DNA of 64,000 nt from Flavobacterium rakeshii (GCF_009741375.1 NZ_WOWP01000054.1:1-64000), one strand, 5' to 3'. Shown: positions 36,401-44,629, counted from the stretch's first letter. A program made the numbers and translations. The notes: generated from the letters alone by a model not told the origin.

Positions 36401-36802
36401 ATGAATAAACAACAATTATTAAACGAACCAGAATATAAAGCTGTAAGAAGCAGCGGTGCCGGAGGGCAAAATGTAAACAAGGTATCCTCTAAGGTAATCC
36501 TTAGTTTTGACCTTAATAATTCGCAGGCTTTTACCGAAGAGGAAAAAGAACTGCTTAACGAAAAACTAAGCTCGAGGCTTAATACTAAAGGCACACTTAT
36601 ATTACAGTGCGACGAAGACCGTAGCCAGATACGCAACAAGCAACTGGTAACAAAACGTTTTATTGAACTTATTGAAACAGCACTACAACAGGACAAACCC
36701 CGTATTGCTACTAAAATACCTAAGGCAGTGATTAAAAAACGACTGGAAAACAAACGCCGACAGGCAGAAAAAAAGCAGTCGCGCAAAAAGTTTGATTATT
36801 AA
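36401..36802 (+). CDS. arfB: Alternative ribosome-rescue factor ArfB (peptidyl-tRNA hydrolase)
   Basis: 133 residues. The release-factor catalytic motif appears as SSGAGGQNVNKVSSKV, with GGQ at residues 21-23, and the C-terminal tail is very basic (KKRLENKRRQAEKKQSRKKF), as needed to enter the empty mRNA channel. ArfB frees stalled non-stop ribosomes. It is the last gene of the PPTase-pnuC-DUF4301 run, 35 bases after the previous stop. Confidence 0.95.
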   Translation: MNKQQLLNEPEYKAVRSSGAGGQNVNKVSSKVILSFDLNNSQAFTEEEKELLNEKLSSRLNTKGTLILQCDEDRSQIRNKQLVTKRFIELIETALQQDKPRIATKIPKAVIKKRLENKRRQAEKKQSRKKFDY

Positions 36803-36848
36803 ACCGCAAACACTCTCTTTTTAAAAATCTAAATACCAAACCATTACA

Positions 36849-36880
36849 CCTCATTTCAATATTTTAAGATTGTAATGAGG
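36849..36880 (+). terminator. Hairpin downstream of arfB
   Basis: CCTCATTTCAAT pairs with ATTGTAATGAGG (one T-T mismatch) around ATTTTAAG; a run of seven T follows ten bases later. A weak terminator or 3' stabiliser, lying upstream of the riboswitch promoter. Confidence 0.45.
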
Positions 36881-36898
36881 CTAACCGTATTTTTTTAC

Positions 36899-36906
36899 TA
36901 CTTTTG
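36899..36906 (+). promoter_or_regulatory. Promoter -7 element of the riboswitch transcript
   Basis: TACTTTTG, exact match; transcription would start about 36912, at the 5' base of the riboswitch. Confidence 0.65.
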
Positions 36907-36907
36907 C

Positions 36908-36987
36908 GCCGTCTCAAAGGGGTGCTCTACAAGGGCTGAGATTATACCCAAAGAACCTGGGCAGGTAATGCTGCCAAGGGAAAGGCA
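36908..36987 (+). ncRNA. TPP riboswitch (THI element)
   Basis: The conserved THI core is complete: GGGGTGC (36919-36925), GGGCTGAGA (36933-36941), ACCC with GAACCTG (36947-36959), GGTAATGCTGCC (36964-36975) and AGGGAA. GCC and GGC flanks can close P1. It lies 90 bases ahead of a TonB-dependent receptor gene and should shut it off when thiamine pyrophosphate is abundant. No terminator stem is obvious before the start codon, so control is probably on translation. Confidence 0.95.
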
Positions 36988-37077
36988 AAAAGCACTATAA
37001 CAGCAATTTGCCACCATAAAATCAATTTAACACTAACAGAATAATTACCCCTTTTATTCGTAAACCTTTTTTTACGA

Positions 37078-39270
37078 ATGAAAACTTTATTCATTACAAA
37101 TCAATTCAAATCGGTCAGGAAACCGTTGGTACTGGCATTGGGGCTTTTTGCCTTTACTGCAAATGCACAGGACAATAACTCTGTTCAGGACACTACCAAA
37201 ACAGATGCCGACAAATACAAACTGGAAGAAGTACTGGTATCGGCCGTAAGGGTAGACAAAAAAGCTCCCGTTACCTTTACCAACATTAGCAAAGAGGAAC
37301 TTGCTGCACGTAACCTGGGGCAGGATATCCCTGTACTTTTAAATTACCAGCCTTCGGTAGTTACCACTACCGATGCCGGAGCCGGTATAGGTTACACCTC
37401 TATGCGCGTAAGAGGATCTGATGCCAGCAGAATTAATGTAACTGTTAATGGTATACCTTATAATGATGCTGAATCTCATGGCACTTTTTGGGTAAACATG
37501 GGTGATTTTGCCTCTTCTACCGAGAACATTCAGCTACAGCGTGGTGTAGGAACTTCCACAAACGGTGCAGGTGCCTTTGGTGCCAGCCTTAACCTTTTAA
37601 CCGATGCACATTCTAAAGAGTCAAGCGGTGAAATATCAAATTCATTTGGTAGCTTCAACTCAAGGAAACACACCGTTAAATTCAGCACCGGACTGATGAA
37701 CGATCGTTTTGAAATTGCAGGACGGTTATCTAACATCAAATCTGACGGTTATATAGACCGCGCCTCTTCCGATTTAAAATCTTATTTCTTACAGGGTACT
37801 TATGTAGGCAAAACAACCCTAATTAAAGCCCTTGTTTTTGGAGGAAAAGAAAAAACATACCAGGCATGGAACGGCATAGACTCACAAACCCTGGCAGAGA
37901 ACAGAAGATACAACACATCAGGCTACCATTTAGACGAAAATGGGAATGTCCGTTTTTACGATAACGAGACCGATAACTATCAACAGGATCATTATCAACT
38001 TCACTGGAATGAAAAGCTTTCTGACAACTGGAGCACAAATGCTGCATTACACTATACAAAAGGGAAAGGCTATTATGAAAATTTCCTTTTCCAGGCATCT
38101 CCCGACGGTTTTGGAGGAATATTACCTACCGATTTTACTGAAGATGAAAACGGAAACCTTACTATACCTGTTACCGACCTAGTAAAACAGGAGTGGCTTG
38201 ATAACGATTTTTACGGAACTACTTTTTCTGCAAATTATAAAAGAGATCGATGGAATATAATTGCAGGAGGAGCATGGAACAAATATGAAGGAGACCATTA
38301 CGGAAATGTAATTTGGGCAAGAAACATGGGACCTGTAGAGCCGGGAGACAAGTATTATGATTTATATGCTAAGAAGACCGACTTTAATTTATTTGCAAAA
38401 GCAAACTGGGATATTACACAAAAGGTAAGCCTTTTTGGCGATATACAATACAGGAGGGTAAATTATCAGGCAGACGGAATACAACCACAATTGGTAGACG
38501 ATACCTTTAATTTCTTTAATCCAAAAGCCGGAATAACCTACACTTTAAACAATTCAAACAACATATACCTTTCGTACGCCAGAGCAAACAGGGAACCCCG
38601 AAGATCAGACTACGAAGCAAGTAGTGTTAATCCTGAAACACTAAATGATTTTGAATTAGGCTGGAGACATGCTTCTAATAAAGTAAAATTAAACTTTAAT
38701 ATCTATTACATGCGCTACAAAGACCAGTTAGTATTAACCGGTGCATTAAATGATGTAGGCTCACCTATTTATGCTAATAGCGGTGATAGCTATAGATTAG
38801 GACTTGAGGCAGATGCTACAGTTTTTATAACTAAAAATATAATTGTAAGACCTAATATTACATTAAGCGACAATAAAAATGTTGATTTTTATACTGAAAC
38901 AGAGAGCGGATTTCAAAGTTTAGGTGACACCAAAATTGCTTACTCTCCGGATATTATTGCAGGAAATCAGTTAACAGTTATTCCTGTAAAAAATTTCCAG
39001 ATCACTTTGCTTTCAAAATTTGTGGGAGAACAGTTTATGAATAACATTGAACAGCCTGAATCTAAGCTTGAAAGTTATTTTGTAAACGACCTTAACCTTA
39101 ACTATAACTTTAAAACTGGTTCTTTTATAAAAGAAGTAGTTTTAAGCGGAGTAATAAATAACATTTTTGATGAAGAATATGTATCTAACGGATACATGTA
39201 TGGCAGCACGCCATACTTTTACCCACAGGCAGGTATTAACTTCCTGCTTGGCGCAACACTGAAATTTTAA
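37078..39270 (+). CDS. TonB-dependent receptor, probable thiamine receptor (Omr1-type)
   Basis: 730 residues. A signal peptide (LVLALGLFAFTANAQ) precedes the TonB box region KLEEVLVSAVRV (about 49-60), the plug with MRVRGSDASRINVTVNGIPYN and QRGVGTSTNGAGAFGASLN, and the barrel, whose end is INFLLGATLKF with a terminal Phe. There is no carboxypeptidase-like N-domain, unlike SusC. The TPP riboswitch in the leader identifies the substrate as thiamine or a precursor such as HMP; this inference rests on regulation, not on the receptor sequence. Confidence 0.92.
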   Translation: MKTLFITNQFKSVRKPLVLALGLFAFTANAQDNNSVQDTTKTDADKYKLEEVLVSAVRVDKKAPVTFTNISKEELAARNLGQDIPVLLNYQPSVVTTTDAGAGIGYTSMRVRGSDASRINVTVNGIPYNDAESHGTFWVNMGDFASSTENIQLQRGVGTSTNGAGAFGASLNLLTDAHSKESSGEISNSFGSFNSRKHTVKFSTGLMNDRFEIAGRLSNIKSDGYIDRASSDLKSYFLQGTYVGKTTLIKALVFGGKEKTYQAWNGIDSQTLAENRRYNTSGYHLDENGNVRFYDNETDNYQQDHYQLHWNEKLSDNWSTNAALHYTKGKGYYENFLFQASPDGFGGILPTDFTEDENGNLTIPVTDLVKQEWLDNDFYGTTFSANYKRDRWNIIAGGAWNKYEGDHYGNVIWARNMGPVEPGDKYYDLYAKKTDFNLFAKANWDITQKVSLFGDIQYRRVNYQADGIQPQLVDDTFNFFNPKAGITYTLNNSNNIYLSYARANREPRRSDYEASSVNPETLNDFELGWRHASNKVKLNFNIYYMRYKDQLVLTGALNDVGSPIYANSGDSYRLGLEADATVFITKNIIVRPNITLSDNKNVDFYTETESGFQSLGDTKIAYSPDIIAGNQLTVIPVKNFQITLLSKFVGEQFMNNIEQPESKLESYFVNDLNLNYNFKTGSFIKEVVLSGVINNIFDEEYVSNGYMYGSTPYFYPQAGINFLLGATLKF

Positions 39271-39292
39271 TTTTTGAGTATAGTTAACCAAT

Positions 39293-39327
39293 AAAAAATC
39301 CTGACGTTTATAGCGTCAGGATTTTTT
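39293..39327. terminator. Bidirectional terminator between receptor and SRPBCC genes
   Basis: AAAAAATCCTGACG and CGTCAGGATTTTTT form 14 bp around TTTATAG. The stem overlaps the stop codon of the convergent gene at 39308. Confidence 0.92.
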
Positions 39328-39787
39328 TATGTTTTGCACTGTCTTCCGCAAACTCTTTTATTGTTTGATTTCGCTTTTCCAGTAACCGCTTCATGTATTG
39401 TTTTAAAAACAATCCGTCTGCCATTTTACCCAGCAAACCTAACGGACTTGTATAATCAAACACATCAATCATAAGGGTTACCCCGTTCTTCTCTTCAAAA
39501 TAATGTTGATGTACAAAACCTTTAAAAGCTCCGTTTACCATTTCATCAGTAAACTTATTAGGGCTGTCAAAAAAAGTAATCTTAGAGGTAAGCACCTGGT
39601 AAAAACCAAAATGCCTTGCTCTCCATGTTACACTCTCCCCTTCTCCTATAAGCCCTGATGTTTTTCCGGCAATAGCTACTTCGTTTGTTTGTATGGTAGA
39701 TAGTTTATGTAAATCTATACTACGCGATAAATCAAACACAACCTGTATTGGTGCAGCAATGGATGTCGCAATGGTTATAACAGGCAT
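39308..39787 (-). CDS. SRPBCC-family protein
   Basis: 159 residues. The START/SRPBCC fold is indicated by the opening TSIAAPIQVVFDLSRSIDLHKLS, the central GLIGEGESVTWRARHFGF and FVHQHYFEEKNGVTLMIDVFDYTSPLG near the end; this is the ligand-binding branch sometimes labelled polyketide cyclase or cell-division inhibitor. No catalytic residues are evident. The ATG overlaps the stop of the upstream lipoprotein gene by one base (TAATG), so expression is coupled. Confidence 0.8.
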   Translation of the reverse strand: MPVITIATSIAAPIQVVFDLSRSIDLHKLSTIQTNEVAIAGKTSGLIGEGESVTWRARHFGFYQVLTSKITFFDSPNKFTDEMVNGAFKGFVHQHYFEEKNGVTLMIDVFDYTSPLGLLGKMADGLFLKQYMKRLLEKRNQTIKEFAEDSAKHKKILTL

Positions 39788-40215
39788 TAATTATACACCC
39801 TTATAACACTTGGACCTACAATTTCTACCCTGTAAGGCTTTAATGAATATTCCACCTCACTGGACGGAAGTCCTGTAAAAAGATTATACTCTACATCATC
39901 ACAAGGACAAACAGCATTAATCCCGTTAACACTAAGTGTAGAACAAGAGCTCAACTCCTGGTTTGGGCAACTGGCATCAAAAGCCGTATACCCCCCTCCA
40001 GTATTCATTACTATAATTCCCCTAATACCTATTCCTGCCTGACCTATATAAACAGGATTAGCAGTAAATTGTAACTGCGAATATAACGGCAGGCTCATAT
40101 CTATATTTATAGAAAAAGCGTAATTAGGCAGGTACCTGTTGTTATAGTTATAATCGTCATTACTGCAAGACGATAAAAAAGTAACTGCAAACAGCAGTAA
40201 CAGATATTTTCTCAT
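39787..40215 (-). CDS. Rieske-like lipoprotein without cluster histidines
   Basis: 142 residues. The lipobox Cys is residue 17 (VTFLSSC). The fold trace follows a Rieske domain: FDASCPNQE (Cys83) and AVCPCDDVEYNLFTG (Cys103), where true Rieske proteins read CTH and CPCH. Both cluster cysteines are present but the two ligand histidines are replaced by Asn85 and Asp106. A normal [2Fe-2S] cluster is therefore unlikely. First gene of a two-gene operon with the SRPBCC protein, from its own promoter; divergent from greA. Function unknown. Confidence 0.75.
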   Translation of the reverse strand: MRKYLLLLFAVTFLSSCSNDDYNYNNRYLPNYAFSINIDMSLPLYSQLQFTANPVYIGQAGIGIRGIIVMNTGGGYTAFDASCPNQELSSCSTLSVNGINAVCPCDDVEYNLFTGLPSSEVEYSLKPYRVEIVGPSVIRVYN

Positions 40216-40246
40216 TTTGATAAATTTTTACTGTATAATTATGAAA

Positions 40247-40274
40247 CAAATTTAATTTATTTAACTTTGACAAA
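40247..40274 (-). promoter_or_regulatory. Promoter of the Rieske-like/SRPBCC operon
   Basis: Minus strand TTTG (40274-40271), 16-base spacer, TAAATTTG (40254-40247): exact at both. Confidence 0.75.
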
Positions 40275-40296
40275 CGCATAAGCGCGAATTTAAAAA

Positions 40297-40325
40297 TTGA
40301 CGTAACAAAAAAAATAGTATCTTTG
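40297..40325 (+). promoter_or_regulatory. Promoter of greA
   Basis: TTG (40297-40299), 18-base spacer, TATCTTTG (40318-40325), exact -7. Transcription would begin near 40330. Confidence 0.75.
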
Positions 40326-40332
40326 CGATATG

Positions 40333-40359
40333 AAAAATCCCGTCCTGATGGGATTTTTT
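40333..40359 (+). terminator. Terminator-like hairpin in the greA leader
   Basis: AAAAATCCC (40333-40341) pairs with GGGATTTTT (40350-40358) around GTCCTGAT, followed by T and the run within the stem. It lies downstream of the promoter and upstream of the greA ATG, so it would attenuate greA itself. Confidence 0.7.
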
Positions 40360-40382
40360 CTATTTATATAAACGATGAAGTT

Positions 40383-40859
40383 ATGAGTACAGTATCTTAC
40401 TACACAGCAGAAGGATTAAAAAAATTAAGAGATGAGTTAGATCATCTTAAAGCTATAGAAAGACCAAAGGCTTCTCAGGCTATTGCCGAAGCACGTGATA
40501 AAGGAGACCTTTCGGAAAATGCAGAATATGATGCTGCGAAGGAAGCACAGGGACTTCTTGAAATGAAAATAGCTAAAATGGAAGACCTTCTTGCTAATGC
40601 ACGCCTTATAGACGAGTCTCAACTTGACCTGTCTAAAGCACTGGTACTTTCTACAGTAAAAATTAAGAACCAAGCTAATGGCATGGAAATGAAATATACC
40701 CTGGTAGCAGAAAGTGAAGCCGACCTGAAAACAGGAAAAATATCGGTTACCTCACCTATTGGTAAGGGACTTTTAGGAAAATCAGTGGGAGAAGTTGCTG
40801 AGATTAAAGTTCCAAACGGGACACTTCAGTTTGAAGTACTTGAAATTACACGAGAATAA
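40383..40859 (+). CDS. greA: Transcription elongation factor GreA
   Basis: 158 residues from the ATG at 40383 (MSTVSYYTAEGLKKLRDEL); the longer frame from 40323 overlaps the promoter and leader hairpin and is rejected. The N-terminal coiled coil has IAEARDKGDLSENAEYDAAKEAQ, whose loop Asp and Glu reach the polymerase active site, and the C-terminal FKBP-like domain ends GKSVGEVAEIKVPNGTLQFEVLEI. It stimulates RNA cleavage in backtracked RNA polymerase. The HIT gene follows 18 bases later. Confidence 0.97.
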   Translation: MSTVSYYTAEGLKKLRDELDHLKAIERPKASQAIAEARDKGDLSENAEYDAAKEAQGLLEMKIAKMEDLLANARLIDESQLDLSKALVLSTVKIKNQANGMEMKYTLVAESEADLKTGKISVTSPIGKGLLGKSVGEVAEIKVPNGTLQFEVLEITRE

Positions 40860-40877
40860 CCACATAAACTTATCGCT

Positions 40878-41267
40878 ATGAGTTCCATATTCACTAAAAT
40901 CGTAAACGGAGAAATCCCGGCATATAAAGTAGCCGAAGACGACAAATTTCTTGCTTTTCTGGATGTAAATCCAAATGCTAAAGGACATACTCTTTGTATA
41001 CCTAAGCAGGAAATAAACAAAATTTTTGATATGGAAGAAGATCACTACCTTGAACTAATGAAGTTTTCAAGAAAAGTGGCAAAAGCGCTAGAAAAAACAG
41101 TACCGTGTAAACGTGTAGGTGTTGCGGTTGTGGGGCTTGAAGTACCTCATGTACACGTTCACCTTATCCCGTTAAACGAAATGGACGAAATGCGTTTTAT
41201 CAATAAGGTAAAACTTGAAAAAGAAGAATTTGAAGAACTGGCAAATGCTATAAATGCCAACCTTTAA
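40878..41267 (+). CDS. HIT-family nucleotide-binding protein
   Basis: 129 residues. The histidine triad is HVHVHLIPLN with His91, His93 and His95; upstream SIFTKIVNGEIPAYKVAEDD and GHTLCIPK are the usual Hint-branch landmarks. Such proteins hydrolyse adenosine phosphoramidates or related dinucleotides. Likely co-transcribed with greA, and ended by a 26-base palindrome. Confidence 0.95.
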   Translation: MSSIFTKIVNGEIPAYKVAEDDKFLAFLDVNPNAKGHTLCIPKQEINKIFDMEEDHYLELMKFSRKVAKALEKTVPCKRVGVAVVGLEVPHVHVHLIPLNEMDEMRFINKVKLEKEEFEELANAINANL

Positions 41268-41274
41268 AAAATAG

Positions 41275-41300
41275 AAAAGGCACTTTTAAAAGTGCCTTTT
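41275..41300. terminator. Bidirectional terminator between HIT and histidine kinase genes
   Basis: AAAAGGCACTTTT directly joined to AAAAGTGCCTTTT, a perfect 26-base palindrome. Confidence 0.9.
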
Positions 41301-41301
41301 T

Positions 41302-42450
41302 TTATGCTTTGCGGTAACTGGCCTGCATGGTGGTACCCACCCCAATTTCCGACTCTTTTACCTTAATCTTTCCTTTATGATATTCTTCAACTATACGCTT
41401 GGTTAAGGACAGTCCTAGCCCCCAACCTCTTTTTTTAGTAGTAAAGCCAGGCTCAAAAACCTTTTTAAACCTATTCTTTGCTATTCCCTTCCCCGTATCA
41501 GTCACCTGAATTTTTATCAATTCTCCGGTATCTTCCAGCACCACCTTTAGCGAACCTTTACCTTTCATGGCATCTACTGCATTTTTAACCAAATTCTCTA
41601 CAGTCCAGCTATGTAGTTCCCGGTTAAGCATAACATAAATAGGATAGGTAGGCGCCTTAAATAAAAACTCTACCTGACTTGAAGTACGCGACCTTAGGTA
41701 TTCAAACGAATGTTCGGTCTCGGCTACAATATCCAGTTTTTCAAGCACAGGTTCAGATCCAATTTTGGAAAAACGGTCGGCAATGGTTTGCAATCTGCTT
41801 ACATCCTTTTCCACTTCGGTCACAGTAGTTTCATCCACATTATCAATCTTCATAATCTCAATCCACCCTAACAGCGATGAAAGCGGCGTACCAATTTGGT
41901 GAGCAGTTTCTTTTGCCATACCTGCCCATAACTTATTTTGGGTTGCCATTTTTGATGCTCTGTAAAAATTAAACACAACAGCACCAAACAGCACTATAAT
42001 AAGTATTAAGGCAATAGGAAAATATTTAAGCTGATTGAGCAGAAAGGAGTTACCATAGTAAACAAACTGATGTTCTGTAGACGAGAGATCCATCCTTATA
42101 AAGTTGTTCTCCTTTTTAATATCCTCAATATACTTTTGAAGCTTTACAGAATCCTTTACAATTTCCTCACTTACATTACTAACATCCTTCAGGTTGCCTT
42201 CAGAGTCTGTCCAAACTGTTGGAATAGTGGTATTTTTACTCATTATCCGCCTTAAAAGCTCAACATCAGTAGTACTTTCTGCCTTGTTTAGTTCCTCAAG
42301 AGAATCTGCCCAAATCTCCATTTTATTCCTTTCTTCATATTTAAAAACCTGAAAAAGGTAATACGTATTCCATAGTATTAATACAACTATGAGAAAAGAT
42401 GCCAGAATAATAAATCCGCGGGTAAAATTCCTGTTATTAGAAAACTGCAT
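41302..42450 (-). CDS. Orphan sensor histidine kinase
   Basis: 382 residues from the ATG at 42450 (MQFSNNRNFTRGFIILASF); the frame is open to 42501 but that start would bury the first membrane segment. Two membrane segments (about 12-33 and 150-172) flank a small periplasmic sensor domain. The H-box is KETAHQIGTPLSSLLGW with the phospho-accepting His, the N-box is WTVENLVKNAVDAM, and the G-boxes are DTGKGIAKNRF and GWGLGLSLTKRIVEEYHKG. No response-regulator gene is adjacent, so its partner is elsewhere. Confidence 0.92.
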   Translation of the reverse strand: MQFSNNRNFTRGFIILASFLIVVLILWNTYYLFQVFKYEERNKMEIWADSLEELNKAESTTDVELLRRIMSKNTTIPTVWTDSEGNLKDVSNVSEEIVKDSVKLQKYIEDIKKENNFIRMDLSSTEHQFVYYGNSFLLNQLKYFPIALILIIVLFGAVVFNFYRASKMATQNKLWAGMAKETAHQIGTPLSSLLGWIEIMKIDNVDETTVTEVEKDVSRLQTIADRFSKIGSEPVLEKLDIVAETEHSFEYLRSRTSSQVEFLFKAPTYPIYVMLNRELHSWTVENLVKNAVDAMKGKGSLKVVLEDTGELIKIQVTDTGKGIAKNRFKKVFEPGFTTKKRGWGLGLSLTKRIVEEYHKGKIKVKESEIGVGTTMQASYRKA

Positions 42451-42580
42451 ACAATGGTATTTGTGGCCTAAAGATACTAAATATGGTAAAAGTGCGGGCA
42501 TTTATAACGATACAAACCAGCGTTTATTATTTTGTTATTAACTCTGCTTTGGTAAAATGGTTTAAGTAGTCAGGAAAATT

Positions 42581-42588
42581 TATCTTTG
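42581..42588 (+). promoter_or_regulatory. Promoter -7 element of the flavin reductase gene
   Basis: TATCTTTG, exact, 20 bases ahead of the ATG. Confidence 0.6.
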
Positions 42589-42608
42589 CATAAAACACAA
42601 TTTTTGCA

Positions 42609-43487
42609 ATGCTTAGTATAGATCCAAAAGAAATACCTGCAGCAAAGCTACAGGGCTACCTTCAGGGAGCCGTAGGCCCAAGGCCAATAGCTTTTGCCAG
42701 CACGATTGATAAAGACGGAACCCCTAACCTTTCTCCGTTCAGTTTTTTTAATGTATTTAGCTCTAATCCTCCAATACTGGTATTTTCGCCGGCACGCAGA
42801 GTAAGGAACAATACGGTAAAACACACGCTTATTAATGCCGAACTTAACCGTGAGGTGGTCATCAACATAGTGAATTATGCTATTGTACAGCAGGCTTCGC
42901 TATCAAGCACCGAATATGGTGACGGAGTTAACGAGTTTATCAAATCGGGCCTTACCATGCAGCCGTCAGATATCGTTAAGCCATTCCGTGTAAAGGAATC
43001 GCCTGTACAGTTTGAATGTAAGGTAAACGACATTATAGCATTAGGTAACGATGGTGGTGCCGGTAACCTTATTATATGTGAAGTGGTAAAACTACACGTA
43101 GACGAAAGTGTACTGGATGAAAACGGAGCTATTGACCAAAACAAAATCGATTTGGTTTCCCGTATGGGCGGTAACTGGTACAGCCGTGCCAATGCAGGGC
43201 TTTTTGAGGTTGAAAAACCACTTACAACACTTGGAATTGGCGTAGATGCCATACCTGCTTTTGTAAAGGAAAGCACTGTTTTTAACGGAAATGACCTTGG
43301 TAAACTGGGGAATGTTGAAACTTTGCCTACAGAAGAAGAAATTGATACCTTTGTAGAAGAGTCTTTTGAAGCAAAAGCTGTTTTAAGCGCCGACGATGAC
43401 ACTAAAAAATTCCTAAAAGCTAAAGAGCACCTGGACAACAATGAGGTAGCTACAGCCTGGAAATTACTTTTAGCAACAAGAAAATAA
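42609..43487 (+). CDS. Flavin reductase-like, FMN-binding split-barrel protein
   Basis: 292 residues, soluble. The split-barrel signature is AVGPRPIAFASTIDKDGTPN (about 22-41), then LSPFSFFNVFSSNPPILVFSP, which binds FMN. The region to about 200 matches flavin-reductase-like domains of flavoprotein oxygenase type; the last 90 residues are acidic (TEEEIDTFVEESFEAKAV) and specific to this subgroup. Substrate unknown. DUF3127 gene follows 49 bases later. Confidence 0.88.
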   Translation: MLSIDPKEIPAAKLQGYLQGAVGPRPIAFASTIDKDGTPNLSPFSFFNVFSSNPPILVFSPARRVRNNTVKHTLINAELNREVVINIVNYAIVQQASLSSTEYGDGVNEFIKSGLTMQPSDIVKPFRVKESPVQFECKVNDIIALGNDGGAGNLIICEVVKLHVDESVLDENGAIDQNKIDLVSRMGGNWYSRANAGLFEVEKPLTTLGIGVDAIPAFVKESTVFNGNDLGKLGNVETLPTEEEIDTFVEESFEAKAVLSADDDTKKFLKAKEHLDNNEVATAWKLLLATRK

Positions 43488-43536
43488 TACGATTGACTGC
43501 CTTGTAGCAGTAAAACAATAAAATAACAATTTGAAC

Positions 43537-43923
43537 ATGGAAGTTACAGGAAGAATTAAAATGATTGATGAAACTAAATCTTTTGGAAGCAACGGATTTA
43601 GAAAAAGAGAATTGGTAGTTACAACAGATGAGCAGTACCCACAGCACATCCTTGTTGAGTTCACTCAGGACAAGTGTGATTTACTTAACAGCTATACCGT
43701 AGGAGAACCTGTTAGAGTTTCCATTAACCTTAGAGGCAGGGAGTGGGTTAACCCACAGGGTGAAACCAAGTACTTTAACTCTATACAGGCATGGAGAATT
43801 GAAAAACTGCAACCTGCTGCACCAGCACAACAAATGCCTCCGCAACCGGGTCCAAACTCATATGACTCTTTTGAGCCTGCAACAAATTACAAAGAAGAAG
43901 ACCACGACGATCTTCCGTTCTAA
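43537..43923 (+). CDS. DUF3127 protein (OB-fold-like)
   Basis: 128 residues from the ATG at 43537 (MEVTGRIKMIDETKSFG). The core to about residue 92 (GFRKRELVVTTDEQYPQHIL, REWVNPQGETKYFNSIQAWRIEKL) is the DUF3127 family, an OB-like fold found in Bacteroidota; a proline- and asparagine-rich tail ending DDLPF resembles the acidic tip of SSB, which recruits partner proteins. The tail match with the SSB at 57244 (also DDLPF) is striking. Function unknown; single-strand DNA binding is plausible. Confidence 0.85.
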   Translation: MEVTGRIKMIDETKSFGSNGFRKRELVVTTDEQYPQHILVEFTQDKCDLLNSYTVGEPVRVSINLRGREWVNPQGETKYFNSIQAWRIEKLQPAAPAQQMPPQPGPNSYDSFEPATNYKEEDHDDLPF

Positions 43924-43929
43924 TAAACT

Positions 43930-43959
43930 AAAAAGCCCTGTTTAAAACAGGGCTTTTTT
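43930..43959. terminator. Terminator after the DUF3127 gene
   Basis: GCCCTGTTT (43935-43943) pairs with AAACAGGGC (43945-43953), flanked by A- and T-runs; usable on both strands, also ending the convergent gene. Confidence 0.9.
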
Positions 43960-44629
43960 AATAATCACTTGTAAGTGTTTTTACTTCTAACTGCAAGCCA
44001 ATAGAAAAACCTTGCTTCTTTTTGTATATATTATTCTCTTCTGCTTTTAAGTAACGACAGTACCCGTCTTTAGCTATATAATTTACAGGTGCATAATAGT
44101 AGTAATCCCTACAGGAAGTATCTGTAAGCTTTTTTACAGATATAAAAAACTTATTAGTTTTATAATTGTATTTTGATAAATCTAACTCAACTTTTTTTAA
44201 CCTATCATTCGTACACTCCTCAAGCGCTATTAACATAGGCTCACTATTCACCTTTTCACCAACACTATAATCATCATTAACCTCATACAGCGTAACTTCA
44301 AACTCTGTTTTATTAACTCTAAATGTACTGTAATCTCGTCCACCTAATTCCATAACATGGGCTATTGGTGTAAAAAAAAGTTTGACCCCTTGCAAAGTAC
44401 CTTCCGGCAAACTATCTGTTAAATAAAAAACAGGATCTTCAGTGAAGTACAGATTACTATTTACATAAACCTGTTTAAAGTTACCGCATTTTACTTTTTT
44501 TACTTTAGGTTTTTTTACATCTTTTTCAACAACAACATCCTGTAAGTGGATAACATCTTTCTCAAGGTTTTGAGAAAACAAAATTGCAGGCATTAAAGCC
44601 ACAAAGCAAATTAAAAAGCGACTAAACAT
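43958..44629 (-). CDS. Hypothetical secreted protein
   Basis: 223 residues from the ATG at 44629 (MFSRFLICFVALMPAILFSQ), which gives a proper signal peptide; 44659 is a possible earlier start, while the frame beyond that crosses a terminator hairpin and is rejected. The mature part is beta-rich with several Cys residues (KCGNFKQ, EECTND, DTSCRDYYYY, GYCRYL) and resembles carbohydrate-binding-like beta sandwiches only in composition. Not recognised. It lies downstream of the lipoprotein gene 45118-45777 in the same direction but past a terminator. Confidence 0.65.
   Translation of the reverse strand: MFSRFLICFVALMPAILFSQNLEKDVIHLQDVVVEKDVKKPKVKKVKCGNFKQVYVNSNLYFTEDPVFYLTDSLPEGTLQGVKLFFTPIAHVMELGGRDYSTFRVNKTEFEVTLYEVNDDYSVGEKVNSEPMLIALEECTNDRLKKVELDLSKYNYKTNKFFISVKKLTDTSCRDYYYYAPVNYIAKDGYCRYLKAEENNIYKKKQGFSIGLQLEVKTLTSDY

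Noticed and set aside
36355..36786. 143-codon frame opposite arfB
   Set aside because: ArfB on the plus strand has the GGQ motif; the antisense product is Ser/Leu-rich without homology.
42875..43441. 188-codon antisense frame in the flavin reductase gene
   Set aside because: Mirror of a recognisable protein on the other strand; serine-rich translation typical of shadows.
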